Shown: piece by piece, positions 1 through 8,874 of the stretch
Layout: every line of letters begins with the position of its first letter
How positions within the stretch are numbered: position 1 is the stretch's first letter
Source: Alistipes senegalensis
GTDB taxonomy: Bacteria; Bacteroidota; Bacteroidia; Bacteroidales; Rikenellaceae
DNA length: 47,451 nucleotides
Assembly: GCA_023664045.1 (NCBI GenBank)
Contig: JAMPGH010000001.1
Coordinates: 295,078-342,528 of the forward strand
Direction of reading: 5' to 3'
Position numbers and translations under genes: made by a program
The notes under the pieces: generated by a model
Told to the model about the DNA's origin: nothing
What the model saw: the letters and a program-made list of their open reading frames with translations, nothing else
The model's database searches: none

Positions 1-506
1 GGAGCGCGGAGGCCGCGGCCCCCGAGCCGCCGCAGCGGCGCGAAGCGGAGGTGGGCTCGAAAGTCCGCATGAAGGGGCAGGAGATGGTGGGCGAGGTGCG
101 CTCGCTGAAGGGCCGCAAGGTGCAGGTGGCCTTCGGACAGATCCTGACGACCGTGGACCGCGAGCAACTGACGGTGGTCTCGAACAACGAATACCGCGAA
201 GCGACGCGCCCGACGACGGCGCGGACGGTGGTGTCGGCGGATATTTCGGCCCGCAAACTTGCGTTCCGCGACCGCATCGACGTACGGGGCATGCGCGCCG
301 CGGAGGCGCTGGACGCCGTGCAACAATTCATCGACGACGCCCTGATGGTGGGTGTGGGGACGGTAACGATCCTCCACGGCAAAGGAACCGGAGCCCTCAA
401 GGAAGAGATTCGCCGCTATCTTCGCACCGTACCCGAAGTGGAGTCGGCCGTGGACGAACATGCCGACCGCGGGGGAGCGGGGATTACGATCGTAACGTTG
501 TCGTAG
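1..506 (+). CDS. mutS2: MutS2 family protein, C-terminal part (5' truncated by window edge)
   Basis: The reading frame is open from base 3, so the gene starts upstream of the window. What remains is the tail of MutS2: an Ala/Pro/Arg-rich linker, a KOW-like beta segment (GSKVRMKGQEMVGEV), then a complete Smr domain with the hallmark IDVRGMR and HGKGTGALK motifs. MutS2 proteins bind branched DNA or collided ribosomes; the Smr domain is the nuclease or nucleic-acid-binding module. The ATPase and clamp domains are outside the window. A GTG at 51 is in frame but lies inside the linker and is unlikely to be the real start. A hairpin terminator follows at 541-561. Family assignment rests on the KOW-Smr pairing; a stand-alone Smr protein is the less likely alternative. 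Confidence 0.88.
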   Translation, partial: SAEAAAPEPPQRREAEVGSKVRMKGQEMVGEVRSLKGRKVQVAFGQILTTVDREQLTVVSNNEYREATRPTTARTVVSADISARKLAFRDRIDVRGMRAAEALDAVQQFIDDALMVGVGTVTILHGKGTGALKEEIRRYLRTVPEVESAVDEHADRGGAGITIVTLS

Positions 507-540
507 GCGTGGCTTTGCCGTGATAGCGGGCGCATTTCCG

Positions 541-561
541 CCCCGCGAAGAGCGGGGTTTT
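541..561 (+). terminator. Intrinsic terminator after mutS2
   Basis: The stem CCCCGC / GCGGGG (541-546 / 552-557) has a 5-base loop and is followed by TTTT. It lies 35 bases after the mutS2 stop codon. Confidence 0.7.
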
Positions 562-783
562 AGGGGCTGCGCGACGCCGGCTGCGAGAGGGGGGGGATTG
601 AAGATCGATGCGGACGGGCGGATTCTTCACTGCGTTCAGAATGACAGAGGGAAATGTTCGGAATGATACTCTATATTTATATGCGGCTTATATATGCGGC
701 AGCCGGATAATTTATATGCGGCAGCCGGATTTTTGCTCTCGATCGGAAGATAATTTTTAATTCTTAATTTTTCATTTTTCATT
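562..783. repeat. Gene-free spacer with short tandem and AT-rich interspersed repeats
   Basis: No credible coding sequence is seen between mutS2 and murF-alr. Between about 675 and 732 a short motif (TATATGCGGC, twice extended by AGCCGGAT) is repeated three times. At 751-783 there is an AT-rich stretch built from TTAATTTTTCATT-like words. A closely similar stretch occurs in opposite orientation at 42349-42384, so it looks like an interspersed family in this genome. The spacer also has a run of 8 G near 589-596. A promoter for murF-alr is not obvious. Confidence 0.6.
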
Positions 784-810
784 GAAAGCCAATCCTTTCA
801 CCCTGAGAAG

Positions 811-3180
811 ATGGAATACAGACTTTCGCAAATAGCCGCCATCTGCGGCGGAAAGCACCGGGGCGCCGATCCCGAGGTGCGCTCGGTAGTTACCGACAGC
901 CGCTCGCTCACGTGCGAAATGGGCAGCAGCCCGATGTTCGTGGCCCTGCGCGGCGCCAACCACGACTCGCACCGCTTCGTGGAGGAGATGTACGACCGCG
1001 GCGTACGCGCCTTTCTGGTCGAACGCGACGTCCAGCTGCCGGCCGACTGCGGCTATGTGGTGGCGGAGCATGCGATCGGGGCCCTGCAGTCGCTGGCGGC
1101 CTATCACCGGGCGCGCTTCAAGGGCACGGTGGTGGGCATCACGGGCTCGAACGGCAAGACGGTCATCAAGGAGTGGATCGCCGAAGAACTGCCCGCGGGC
1201 ATGAAGTTCTACCGCTCGCCCAAGAGTTACAATTCGCAGTTGGGAGTGCCCCTCTCGGTGCTGATGCTCGAAGGCGACGAGGAGCTGGCGATCTTCGAAG
1301 CCGGGATTTCGGAGCCGGGCGAAATGGAGCGGCTGGAGCGCATCATCCGCCCCGATGTGGCGATCTTCACCTCGATCGGCGACGCCCATCAGGAACATTT
1401 CCTCAATCTGGAACAGAAGTGCGACGAAAAGATGATTCTGGCGCGCAGTGCGACGAAGATCATATACCATAGCTATTATGAACCGCTGGGGCGGCTGGTG
1501 GCGGCGCGCTATGCCGACCGCAAGCCCCTCGACGCGGCGACGATGCCCGAGGTCTCCGAAGCGGTGATCGGCAATGCGGCGTCGCGGCGCAACGCGCAGA
1601 TCGTCGAGGCGTTCTGTGCGGCGATGGGCTACGGAGCCCCGGCCTTCTCGGCGGCGCCCCATGTGGCGATGCGTCTGGAAGTGAAGGACGGCATCAACGA
1701 CTCGATCCTTATCAACGACGCCTACAATCTGGATCTCAACTCGCTGGCGCTGGCCCTCGACTACCTGCACACGGTGGCGCTCGGCCGGCGGCGGACGCTC
1801 GTGCTGTCGGACATCGCGCAGAGCGGCCTCTCGGACGAGGAACTTTATGCCCGGGTGGCGGGCATGGCGGCCCGGGCGGGCGTAGACTTTCTGGTGGGCA
1901 TCGGGCCCAAGCTGAAACGCCATGCGTCGCTGTTCGAGTGCGGGAAAGAGTTCTACGCCTCGGTCGACGAGTGCATCGGACGGCTGAGCCGCGAAGCGGT
2001 GGCCGGGCGAGCCGTGCTGCTGAAAGGCGCGCGCGACTACCGTTTCGAGAAGCTGGCCCATGCGCTGGCGCGGCAGAGCCACACCACGGTGCTGGAGGTC
2101 GACCTCGACGCGATGACCCGCAATCTCAACGTTTTCCGCTCGAAGCTCCGCCGCGGGACGCGGCTGGTGGCGATGGTCAAGGCCGGGTCGTACGGTGCGG
2201 GCGACTTCGAAGTGGCGCAGCTGCTGCAACATCAGGGGGTGGACTACCTGGCCGTGGCGTTCGCCGACGAAGGGGTGCTGCTGCGCGAGCGTGGCATCAC
2301 GATGCCGATCGTGGTGCTCAACGCCGATGCCGACAGTTTCGATCAGATGATCGCCGACCGGCTGGAGCCGGAGATCTACAGTTTCCATTCGCTGGAAGCC
2401 TTCGCCGCGGCCGCAGCCCATGCGGGCGAGACGCGCTATCCGATTCATGTGAAGCTCGACACGGGGATGCACCGGCTGGGATTCGTGGAGGAAGAGATCG
2501 CGCGGCTGGGCGAGGTGCTGGCAGAGCGGCCCGAAGTCAAGGTGGCGACGATCTTCTCGCACCTGAACTGTGCCGACATGCCCGAAGAAGATGCCTACAC
2601 GCGCGAGCAGATCGCCCGCTACGACCGCATGAGCGGGGCGCTGGCCGACGCTTTGGGCTATCCTGTGATCCGCCACACGGCCAACTCGGCGGCGATCGAC
2701 CGCTTCCCTGAGGCGCAGTTCGACATGTGCCGGCTGGGGCTGGGGCTCTACGGATTCGGATGGAAACACGATCCGGAGCTGCGGCCCGTGTCGACGCTGC
2801 GGACCCGCATCGTGCAGATCAAGCACCTGCCGGCGGGCGACGCCGTGGGGTACGGCCGCGAAGGGAAGCTGACGCGCGAGACCCGGACGGCGACGATTCC
2901 GGTGGGATATGCCGACGGGCTGGACCGCCATTTGGGCTGCGGGAGCTGGTCGGTGCTGGTGGCGGGGCGTCCGGCTCCGATCGTGGGACGCATCTGCATG
3001 GACAGCTGCATGATCGACATCACCGACATCGACGGAGTGAAGGAGGGCGACGAAGCGGTGATCTTCTCGCCCGAGGCGGGCAACGACCTGGAGACGATGG
3101 CCCGCGTGCTGGGGACGATCCCCTACGAGATCCTGACCTCGGTGTCGGCGCGGGTGAAACGGATTTATCTGAAAGAGTAG
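811..3180 (+). CDS. murF-alr: Bifunctional MurF / alanine racemase fusion
   Basis: This 789-residue protein joins two cytoplasmic peptidoglycan enzymes. Residues 1 to about 420 are MurF, which adds D-Ala-D-Ala to UDP-MurNAc-tripeptide; the ATP-binding loop GITGSNGKT has its lysine at residue 116. From about residue 425 to the end is PLP-dependent alanine racemase, with the PLP lysine at 457 (AMVKAGSYG) and the CMDSCMIDIT segment. One enzyme makes D-Ala and the other consumes D-Ala-D-Ala, so the fusion couples substrate supply to use. Such fusions are known in Bacteroidetes. The ATG at 811 is preceded by a GAGAAG purine stretch. The stop codon overlaps the GTG start of the next gene by one base, so the two are probably co-transcribed and translationally coupled. 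Long open frames on the opposite strand are composition shadows. Confidence 0.95.
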   Translation: MEYRLSQIAAICGGKHRGADPEVRSVVTDSRSLTCEMGSSPMFVALRGANHDSHRFVEEMYDRGVRAFLVERDVQLPADCGYVVAEHAIGALQSLAAYHRARFKGTVVGITGSNGKTVIKEWIAEELPAGMKFYRSPKSYNSQLGVPLSVLMLEGDEELAIFEAGISEPGEMERLERIIRPDVAIFTSIGDAHQEHFLNLEQKCDEKMILARSATKIIYHSYYEPLGRLVAARYADRKPLDAATMPEVSEAVIGNAASRRNAQIVEAFCAAMGYGAPAFSAAPHVAMRLEVKDGINDSILINDAYNLDLNSLALALDYLHTVALGRRRTLVLSDIAQSGLSDEELYARVAGMAARAGVDFLVGIGPKLKRHASLFECGKEFYASVDECIGRLSREAVAGRAVLLKGARDYRFEKLAHALARQSHTTVLEVDLDAMTRNLNVFRSKLRRGTRLVAMVKAGSYGAGDFEVAQLLQHQGVDYLAVAFADEGVLLRERGITMPIVVLNADADSFDQMIADRLEPEIYSFHSLEAFAAAAAHAGETRYPIHVKLDTGMHRLGFVEEEIARLGEVLAERPEVKVATIFSHLNCADMPEEDAYTREQIARYDRMSGALADALGYPVIRHTANSAAIDRFPEAQFDMCRLGLGLYGFGWKHDPELRPVSTLRTRIVQIKHLPAGDAVGYGREGKLTRETRTATIPVGYADGLDRHLGCGSWSVLVAGRPAPIVGRICMDSCMIDITDIDGVKEGDEAVIFSPEAGNDLETMARVLGTIPYEILTSVSARVKRIYLKE

Positions 3181-3890
3181 TGAAAGGAACATTATACCTG
3201 ATTCCGTGTCCGATTTCGGACGAGACGGAGGTGTGGGACGTGCTGCCGGCGGCGAATCGGGCCGTGCTGGAGGAACTGGACTATTATATAGTAGAGAACA
3301 CCCGCACGGCGCGGCGCTTTCTTTCGAAAGCGGGCATCGCGCGTCCGATCGCCGAACTGGAGTTCCGCGAACTGAACGAACACACGGCGGCGGGGCGCGA
3401 CGTGGAGGAACTGGTGGCGCCGCTACTGGCGGGCCGCTCGGCGGGCGTGATCTCGGAAGCGGGGGTGCCGGGCATCGCCGACCCGGGGGCGCTGGCCGTC
3501 GAGTCATGCCACCGCCACGGCATCCGCGTGGTGCCGCTGGTGGGTCCCTCGTCGATCGTTCTGGCCCTGATGGCCTCGGGGCTCAACGGCCAGTCGTTCG
3601 CCTTCAATGGCTATCTGCCCGTCAAACCGCCCGAGCGGGCGCAGGCGATCCGCCGGCTGGAGCGGCGCGCCCGCAGCGAGGGGCAGTCGCAAGCCTTCAT
3701 CGAAGCGCCCTACCGCAACGAAAAACTGGCGGAGCAGCTGCTGCAGGTGCTCGCTCCGGCGACGCGGCTGACGATCGCCGTGGAGATCACGGCGCCGGGC
3801 GAGTTCATCGCCACGCGCACGGTGGAGGAGTGGCGCCGTGCAGGCCTGCCCGAAATGCGGAAACGTCCGGCGATTTTCATCCTCGGCTGA
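3180..3890 (+). CDS. SAM-dependent methyltransferase, RsmI-like (tetrapyrrole methylase family)
   Basis: The protein is 236 residues long, starting with GTG at 3180, which shares its G with the stop codon of murF-alr. The N-terminus GTLYLIPCPISD corresponds to the SAM-binding first strand of RsmI-type enzymes (usually LYVVATPIGN). EAGVPGIADPGA and VPLVGPSSIVLAL are the other conserved blocks. RsmI methylates the ribose of C1402 in 16S rRNA. Bacteroidetes commonly carry a second, shorter paralogue of this type whose substrate is not settled, and the divergent N-terminal motif here fits that paralogue better than canonical RsmI. I therefore assign the fold and chemistry but not the exact target. 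Confidence 0.85.
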   Translation: MKGTLYLIPCPISDETEVWDVLPAANRAVLEELDYYIVENTRTARRFLSKAGIARPIAELEFRELNEHTAAGRDVEELVAPLLAGRSAGVISEAGVPGIADPGALAVESCHRHGIRVVPLVGPSSIVLALMASGLNGQSFAFNGYLPVKPPERAQAIRRLERRARSEGQSQAFIEAPYRNEKLAEQLLQVLAPATRLTIAVEITAPGEFIATRTVEEWRRAGLPEMRKRPAIFILG

Positions 3891-3955
3891 CACGCCGGGC
3901 CGTTGGTATGCAATTTGCGCGACCTATGGGAAGAATAACCGAAAAAAGAGAAGAT

Positions 3956-4549
3956 ATGGAGAAGGAAAAAGTTTATAACGAGGCGGTTGCGGGCGACGAA
4001 GGTTTCACCGAAGGCGATGCTTATCCCTCGTGCGAGGGACAGCCGTGTGCCAATGTGGCAGACGAAACCGGCGGGGCGACTGACACCTTGTCAGAACCCG
4101 CTGCGTCGGAACCCGACGCGGCGTCCGAGGCGGCGGAGTGGAAAGACAAATACCTGCGTCTGCAAGCCGAATTCGACAACTACCGCAAGCGTACGCTGCG
4201 CGAGAAGATGGAGCTGGTGGAGACGGGCGGCCGCGATGTGCTGCTGGCGATGCTGCCCGTGCGCGACGATGTGCAGCGGGCCGTCGACGCGATGGAGAAG
4301 AGCGACGATCTGGAAGCCCTGCGTGCCGGCGTACGGCTGATCTCGCAGAAGTTCACCGAGGCGCTGCGCCAAAGAGGCGTAACCGAGATCGAGGTGCGCG
4401 ACAAGGAGTTCGACGCCGACCTCTCGGAAGCCGTGGCGCGCTTTGCGGCCGGCGAAGAGAAGAAAGGCCGCGTGATCGACGTCGTGCAGACGGGCTACAT
4501 GCTGGGCGACAAGGTGCTGCGGTTCGCAAAAGTGGTTGTAGGAGAGTAA
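3956..4549 (+). CDS. grpE: Nucleotide exchange factor GrpE
   Basis: This 197-residue co-chaperone of DnaK releases ADP and resets the Hsp70 cycle. The first 55 or so residues are acidic and low in complexity. A long helix follows ([19 protein letters not shown], the typical GrpE coiled coil), then the C-terminal beta domain ending in [21 protein letters not shown] at 3956 is chosen because AGAGAAG lies just upstream; an in-frame ATG 30 bases earlier would add a short non-conserved extension. dnaJ starts 4 bases after its stop, so the two form a chaperone operon. dnaK is not in the window. Confidence 0.95.
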   Translation: MEKEKVYNEAVAGDEGFTEGDAYPSCEGQPCANVADETGGATDTLSEPAASEPDAASEAAEWKDKYLRLQAEFDNYRKRTLREKMELVETGGRDVLLAMLPVRDDVQRAVDAMEKSDDLEALRAGVRLISQKFTEALRQRGVTEIEVRDKEFDADLSEAVARFAAGEEKKGRVIDVVQTGYMLGDKVLRFAKVVVGE

Positions 4550-4553
4550 GATC

Positions 4554-5711
4554 ATGGCAGAGAAAAGGGACTACTACGAAGTACTGGGCGTCGAGAAGAA
4601 CGCCAACGCAGACGAAATAAAGAAGGCCTATCGCAAGGCGGCCATCCAATACCACCCCGACAAGAACCCCGGGGACAAGGAGGCCGAAGAGAAGTTCAAG
4701 GAGGCGGCCGAAGCCTACGACGTGCTGTCGAATCCCGACAAGCGCGCCCGCTACGACCAGTTCGGCCACGCCGGCATGCACGGCGCGGCGGGGGGCGGAG
4801 CCGGCGACTTCGGCGGTTTCGGGGGCTTCTCGATGGAAGATATCTTCTCGCAGTTCGGCGACATCTTCGGCGGACACTTCGGCGGGGGATTCCGCGCCTC
4901 GTCGGGCGGCCGCCGCGTGAACCGCGGATCGGACATCCGCGTGAAGGTGAAACTGACGCTCGCCGAGATCGCGACGGGCGTAACCAAGAAACTCAAGATC
5001 AACAAGACCGTGGCCTGCGGCAAGTGCGGCGGCTCGGGAGCCAAAGATGCGAACTCCTACTCCACGTGTTCGACGTGCGGCGGCTCGGGCTATGTCGTGC
5101 GGGTCGAAAACTCCTTCTTCGGGCGCGTGCAGACGCAGGGCGTATGTCCCGCGTGCGGCGGCACGGGCAAGGTGATTACCTCTCCGTGCGACGAGTGCAA
5201 GGGCGAAGGGACGGTGCGCGGACAGGAGGTGGTGGAGATCGCCATACCGGCCGGCGTGGGCGAAGGCATGGCCCTGACCGTTGCGGGCAAGGGCAATGCG
5301 GCCCGCCGCGGAGGCGTGAACGGCGACCTGCAGGTGCTCATCGAAGAGGTGCCCGATCCGGAGCTGGTGCGCGACGGCAACGACCTGATACACAACCTGA
5401 ACATCACCGTAACGATGGCCCTTCTGGGCGGAACGGTGGAGGTGCCGACGGTCGACGGCCGCGCGAAGATCAAGATCGCACCGGGCACGCATGCCGGCAA
5501 GGTGCTGCGGCTGGGCGGCAAAGGCATTCCCGACGTCAACGGCTACGGCCGCGGCGACGAGCTGGTGGTGGTGGACATCACCATCCCCTCGAAGCTCAGC
5601 GCCGAGGAGAAGAAACTGGTGGAACAACTGGCCGAGCAACCCGGATTCCGCAAGGCCGAGTCGGTGAAGAACCAGAACATCTTCGAGCGGATGAAGAGCT
5701 TCTTCCGGTAA
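4554..5711 (+). CDS. dnaJ: Chaperone protein DnaJ
   Basis: The 385-residue protein has full DnaJ architecture. The J domain carries HPD at residues 34-36, which stimulates DnaK ATPase. A Gly/Phe-rich linker follows (about residues 75-120). Next is a zinc-finger region with four CxxCxGxG repeats ([32 protein letters not shown]), then two C-terminal substrate-binding beta domains. It lies immediately downstream of grpE, giving a co-transcribed co-chaperone pair. Length and all motifs are normal for the family. Confidence 0.97.
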   Translation: MAEKRDYYEVLGVEKNANADEIKKAYRKAAIQYHPDKNPGDKEAEEKFKEAAEAYDVLSNPDKRARYDQFGHAGMHGAAGGGAGDFGGFGGFSMEDIFSQFGDIFGGHFGGGFRASSGGRRVNRGSDIRVKVKLTLAEIATGVTKKLKINKTVACGKCGGSGAKDANSYSTCSTCGGSGYVVRVENSFFGRVQTQGVCPACGGTGKVITSPCDECKGEGTVRGQEVVEIAIPAGVGEGMALTVAGKGNAARRGGVNGDLQVLIEEVPDPELVRDGNDLIHNLNITVTMALLGGTVEVPTVDGRAKIKIAPGTHAGKVLRLGGKGIPDVNGYGRGDELVVVDITIPSKLSAEEKKLVEQLAEQPGFRKAESVKNQNIFERMKSFFR

Positions 5712-5792
5712 GCGGATTTTGCGCTCGCATCTTTGCAAAAGAGATGCTTTTCGTCTAATTTTTCGTATCTTCACCTCTCAAATAGCGAGACC

Positions 5793-6239
5793 ATGCTGGG
5801 CTTCACTCCGTTCAAGAAACACGCCAACAAGTTCAACTACATACCCCGCTACTACGACCCCGAGAAGGAGGCGCGCGAAGAACGCCGTGCCGAGCTGCGG
5901 GGCGAGCGGGCGGAAGATGCCGGGCGCGAATACCGTCCGGGCCAGTATATCCGTACGCAGCGCGAAGCGCGTGCGGCGCGCCGCACGCGCGAGGAGGCGA
6001 CGGGCCGCGTGCGCATCTGGAAGATGGCGGCGGGAGCCGTGCTGGTGCTGCTGTTCATCTACCTGCTCTATCCGCGGCTGGCCGACATGTTTCTGCGGGC
6101 CCGCACGGCCCCCGCGGCGGCGGAAGCTGCGGCGACGGAGCCCGCCGCGCCGCGCGACGCTTTCGATCAGTCGCACGTGAGCGAGACGGAGTGGCAGGAG
6201 CAGCGCATAGTCATAGTACCCAACGATTACGAAGAATAG
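5793..6239 (+). CDS. Single-pass membrane protein of unknown function
   Basis: This is a predicted 148-residue protein that I recognise only as a conserved Bacteroidales type. It starts MLGFTPFKKHANKFNYIPRY, has a strongly charged Arg/Glu-rich segment (about residues 25-70), one hydrophobic helix (AAGAVLVLLFIYLLYP, about residues 78-95), and an Ala/Pro-rich then acidic tail. The short basic N-terminus followed by a single helix suggests an inner-membrane anchor. Its stop is directly followed by the mutL ATG with no spacing, so the two are probably translationally coupled. An upstream in-frame ATG at 5733 exists but adds residues unlike the conserved start. No enzymatic motif is visible. Confidence 0.75.
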   Translation: MLGFTPFKKHANKFNYIPRYYDPEKEAREERRAELRGERAEDAGREYRPGQYIRTQREARAARRTREEATGRVRIWKMAAGAVLVLLFIYLLYPRLADMFLRARTAPAAAEAAATEPAAPRDAFDQSHVSETEWQEQRIVIVPNDYEE

Positions 6240-8234
6240 ATGGCCGACCGAATCAGACTCTTACCCGAAGTCGTCGCCAACCAGATCGCCGCGGGCGAGG
6301 TGGTCAACCGCCCCGCCTCGGTGGTCAAGGAGATGATGGAGAATGCCATCGACGCCGGAGCGCGCCGCGTGCAGGTCAACTTCCGCGACGGCGGCAAGGA
6401 CCTCATCCAGATCGTCGACGACGGCTGCGGCATGTCGCCCATCGATGCGCGCATGGCCTTCGACCGCCACGCCACGAGCAAGATCGCCTCGGTGGAAGAC
6501 ATATACGCCCTCTCGACGTTCGGATTCCGCGGCGAGGCGCTGGCCTCGATCGCCGCCGTGGCCCAAGTGGAGCTGCGGACGCGGCAGGAGGGCGACGAAG
6601 TGGGTACCTGCACGGAAATCAACGGCGGGCAGTTCGTGTCGCAGACGCCGGTGATGTGTCCGGTGGGATCGCAGTTCTATGTGCGCAACCTCTTCTACAA
6701 CGTGCCGGCGCGCCGCCGCTTTCTGGACAAGAGCACCGCGTCGGCGACGCAGATCCGCACGGAGTTTCAGCGTGTGGCGCTGTGCAACCCCCAGATCGCC
6801 TTCGAGTTGTACTCCAACGATACGCCGGTCCACATGCTGGCGGCCACGTCGCTGGCGGGCCGCATCGTCGACGTGGTGGGGCGCCATATCAAGCAGAACC
6901 TGCTGGAGGTGGAAGCCGATACGTCGATCGCCCGCGTCGAAGGCTTCATCGGCCGTCCGGCGGCCGCCAAGCGCCAGCACAACCCGGAATATTTCTTCGT
7001 CAACGGCCGCTATTTCCGCAGCAGCTATCTGGCGGGCGCCATTCTCAAGGCTTACGAAAAGCTGATACCCGAGAGTTGCAGACCCTCCTATTTTCTCTAT
7101 CTGACGGTCGATCCCTCGCGGGTCGACGTCAACGTCCATCCCCAGAAGACCGAGGTGAAGTTCGCCGACGAGGAGGAGGTGTGGCAGATCGTCCACGCGG
7201 CCGTGCGCGAGACGCTGGCCAAGACCGGCGCCGTGCCGCCGATGGATTTCGACCGTGAGGGCGGGGTGGAGATTCCGGTATTGGAGCGCGGGGCCGTCTA
7301 TGCCGAGCCGCGCGCCATGTCGGACGAGACGTACAACCCATTCCGCGAGGAGTACATCGATCCCTCGGCGCCCGATCCCGATGTCGATTTCACGGGTTTC
7401 GACGTGCCTTGCCGCGGCCGGGGAACGATGGTGTCGGACGTGCCGGCGGACGATTTCGGGTACGGCCGACCCCGCAGCGGCAGTTTTCCCTCGGCGGGCT
7501 TTTCGGCGGCGGGTTTTCCTTCGGCGGGGCCGGGCGGTTTCGAGCTGCCGGGCGGCGGCGAAGATTTCGAAGAGTTCGTATCGGGCGGGCTGCCGCAGTC
7601 GGAGAGCGAACTCGAATTCATTCCCTCGGCCGAAGGGGCCGAGCAACAGCTTCCGGAGATCGAGTCGCAGCCCGGATTTTCGGAGCCGCTGCCCCTCGCG
7701 GGCGGCTATGCGGCGGCGACGCTGGGCGGGCGGCTGGTGGTGGTCGACGTGCGGAGAGCCCGCGAGCGGGTGCTCTACGAAGAGTATCTGCGCACGCTCT
7801 CGGACGGCGCGGCGGCCAGTCAACGACTGCTGTTCGCCGAGCGGCTGGTGCTCTCGGACGAAGAATACGCCCTTTTGGAGGAGCATGCCGTGGATGTCGC
7901 GGCGCTGGGATTCGATATCGATTTTCTGGGCGAAAGCACCGTGGAAGTGAAGGCCCTGCCGGCCGAACTGCCGGCCGAAGGTCTCGACGAAATGCTCTAC
8001 GACCTGCTGCAGGTGCTATCGACACCGGTGTCGGCGGGCGATGCGCGCCGCGAGAAGATCGCGGCGGCGATGGCCCGGGGTGCCGTGCGCGGTCCGGTGC
8101 GGATGCTCGCGCGCGAGGAGGCCGCGGCCCTGCTGGAGAGCCTTTCGGCGACGGGCAACATGGCCTACTCGCCCTCGGGAAAGGCCGTGTTCGCCGAGAT
8201 CCTGCCGGAAGAGATCCGCAGCAGGCTGGGATAA
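6240..8234 (+). CDS. mutL: DNA mismatch repair protein MutL
   Basis: The 664-residue mismatch-repair ATPase has an N-terminal GHKL ATPase with NQIAAGEVV, ENAIDAGA, DDGCGM and GFRGEALASI, and a transducer domain to about residue 330. A long poorly conserved linker rich in Gly, Phe, Ser and Pro follows (about 340-470), then a C-terminal dimerisation domain. The usual C-terminal DQHAAHER motif is degenerate: the sequence reads VVDVRRARERVLYE. The CPHGRP-like metal-site motif reads SPSGKAV. It therefore appears to lack the MutL endonuclease and would act as an ATP-driven matchmaker. It starts at the base after the previous stop. Confidence 0.95.
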   Translation: MADRIRLLPEVVANQIAAGEVVNRPASVVKEMMENAIDAGARRVQVNFRDGGKDLIQIVDDGCGMSPIDARMAFDRHATSKIASVEDIYALSTFGFRGEALASIAAVAQVELRTRQEGDEVGTCTEINGGQFVSQTPVMCPVGSQFYVRNLFYNVPARRRFLDKSTASATQIRTEFQRVALCNPQIAFELYSNDTPVHMLAATSLAGRIVDVVGRHIKQNLLEVEADTSIARVEGFIGRPAAAKRQHNPEYFFVNGRYFRSSYLAGAILKAYEKLIPESCRPSYFLYLTVDPSRVDVNVHPQKTEVKFADEEEVWQIVHAAVRETLAKTGAVPPMDFDREGGVEIPVLERGAVYAEPRAMSDETYNPFREEYIDPSAPDPDVDFTGFDVPCRGRGTMVSDVPADDFGYGRPRSGSFPSAGFSAAGFPSAGPGGFELPGGGEDFEEFVSGGLPQSESELEFIPSAEGAEQQLPEIESQPGFSEPLPLAGGYAAATLGGRLVVVDVRRARERVLYEEYLRTLSDGAAASQRLLFAERLVLSDEEYALLEEHAVDVAALGFDIDFLGESTVEVKALPAELPAEGLDEMLYDLLQVLSTPVSAGDARREKIAAAMARGAVRGPVRMLAREEAAALLESLSATGNMAYSPSGKAVFAEILPEEIRSRLG

Positions 8235-8248
8235 TCCGACGAAAAGAG

Positions 8249-8256
8249 TACCTTTG
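8249..8256 (+). promoter_or_regulatory. Candidate Bacteroidetes -7 element for the rhomboid gene
   Basis: TACCTTTG matches the TAnnTTTG consensus 17 bases before the rhomboid ATG. No clear -33 TTTG is seen at the right spacing, so the call is tentative. Confidence 0.45.
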
Positions 8257-8273
8257 CAAAAAAGAACGAACGC

Positions 8274-8873
8274 ATGAACCGTTATTTTCAAACCCCGCCG
8301 GCGGTCAAGAACCTGATAATCATCAATGTGCTGATCTTCATGGCGACGGCCCTGCTGCCCGTAGGCAATGCGATCGAGAGATACTGCGCCCTGTGGGTGG
8401 AATGGCCCTTTTTCCGCACCTATCAGTTCGTAACCTACATGTTCCTGCACGCCAACTTCGAACATCTGTTTTTCAACATGTTCGCCCTGTGGATGTTCGG
8501 CCGCACGCTCGAATACGAACTGGGCTCGAAGCGCTTCCTGATCTACTACATGGCGTGCGGCGTGGGGGCGGCCCTCATTCAGGCGGGAATCGCCTACGGG
8601 ATGCACGAAGCGATGACGCTGGTCGGCGCGTCGGGTGCCGTGATGGGACTGCTGCTGGCTTTCGGCGTGCTGCATCCCAATGCGGTCATCATGCTGATAT
8701 TCCCGCCCATTCCGATGAAAGCCAAGTGGTTCGTCGTCATCTACGGAGTGATCGAACTCTTCCTGGGCTGGCGCGGCGCGGGCAACGTGGCCCACTTCGC
8801 CCATGTGGGCGGCATGCTGTGGGGACTGCTGCTGCTCTATTGGTGGAAGCGGCGCGGCATAATCCGGTTCTGA
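8274..8873 (+). CDS. Rhomboid family intramembrane serine protease
   Basis: The 199-residue polytopic membrane protein has six predicted transmembrane helices. The catalytic serine motif GASG puts Ser at residue 120, and the catalytic histidine is in HFAHVGGM (His177). HANFEHLFFNM is the conserved N-terminal rhomboid block. Rhomboids cleave transmembrane segments within the inner membrane; the substrate here is unknown. The gene is followed after one base by the next ATG, so it likely forms a two-gene operon with the downstream EEP protein. Confidence 0.93.
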   Translation: MNRYFQTPPAVKNLIIINVLIFMATALLPVGNAIERYCALWVEWPFFRTYQFVTYMFLHANFEHLFFNMFALWMFGRTLEYELGSKRFLIYYMACGVGAALIQAGIAYGMHEAMTLVGASGAVMGLLLAFGVLHPNAVIMLIFPPIPMKAKWFVVIYGVIELFLGWRGAGNVAHFAHVGGMLWGLLLLYWWKRRGIIRF

Positions 8874-8874
8874 G

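Noticed and set aside
772-3507. A 911-codon open frame on the minus strand opposite murF-alr
   Set aside because: It is antisense to a certain gene, is rich in Arg/His/Pro typical of GC-rich shadow frames, and has no domain.
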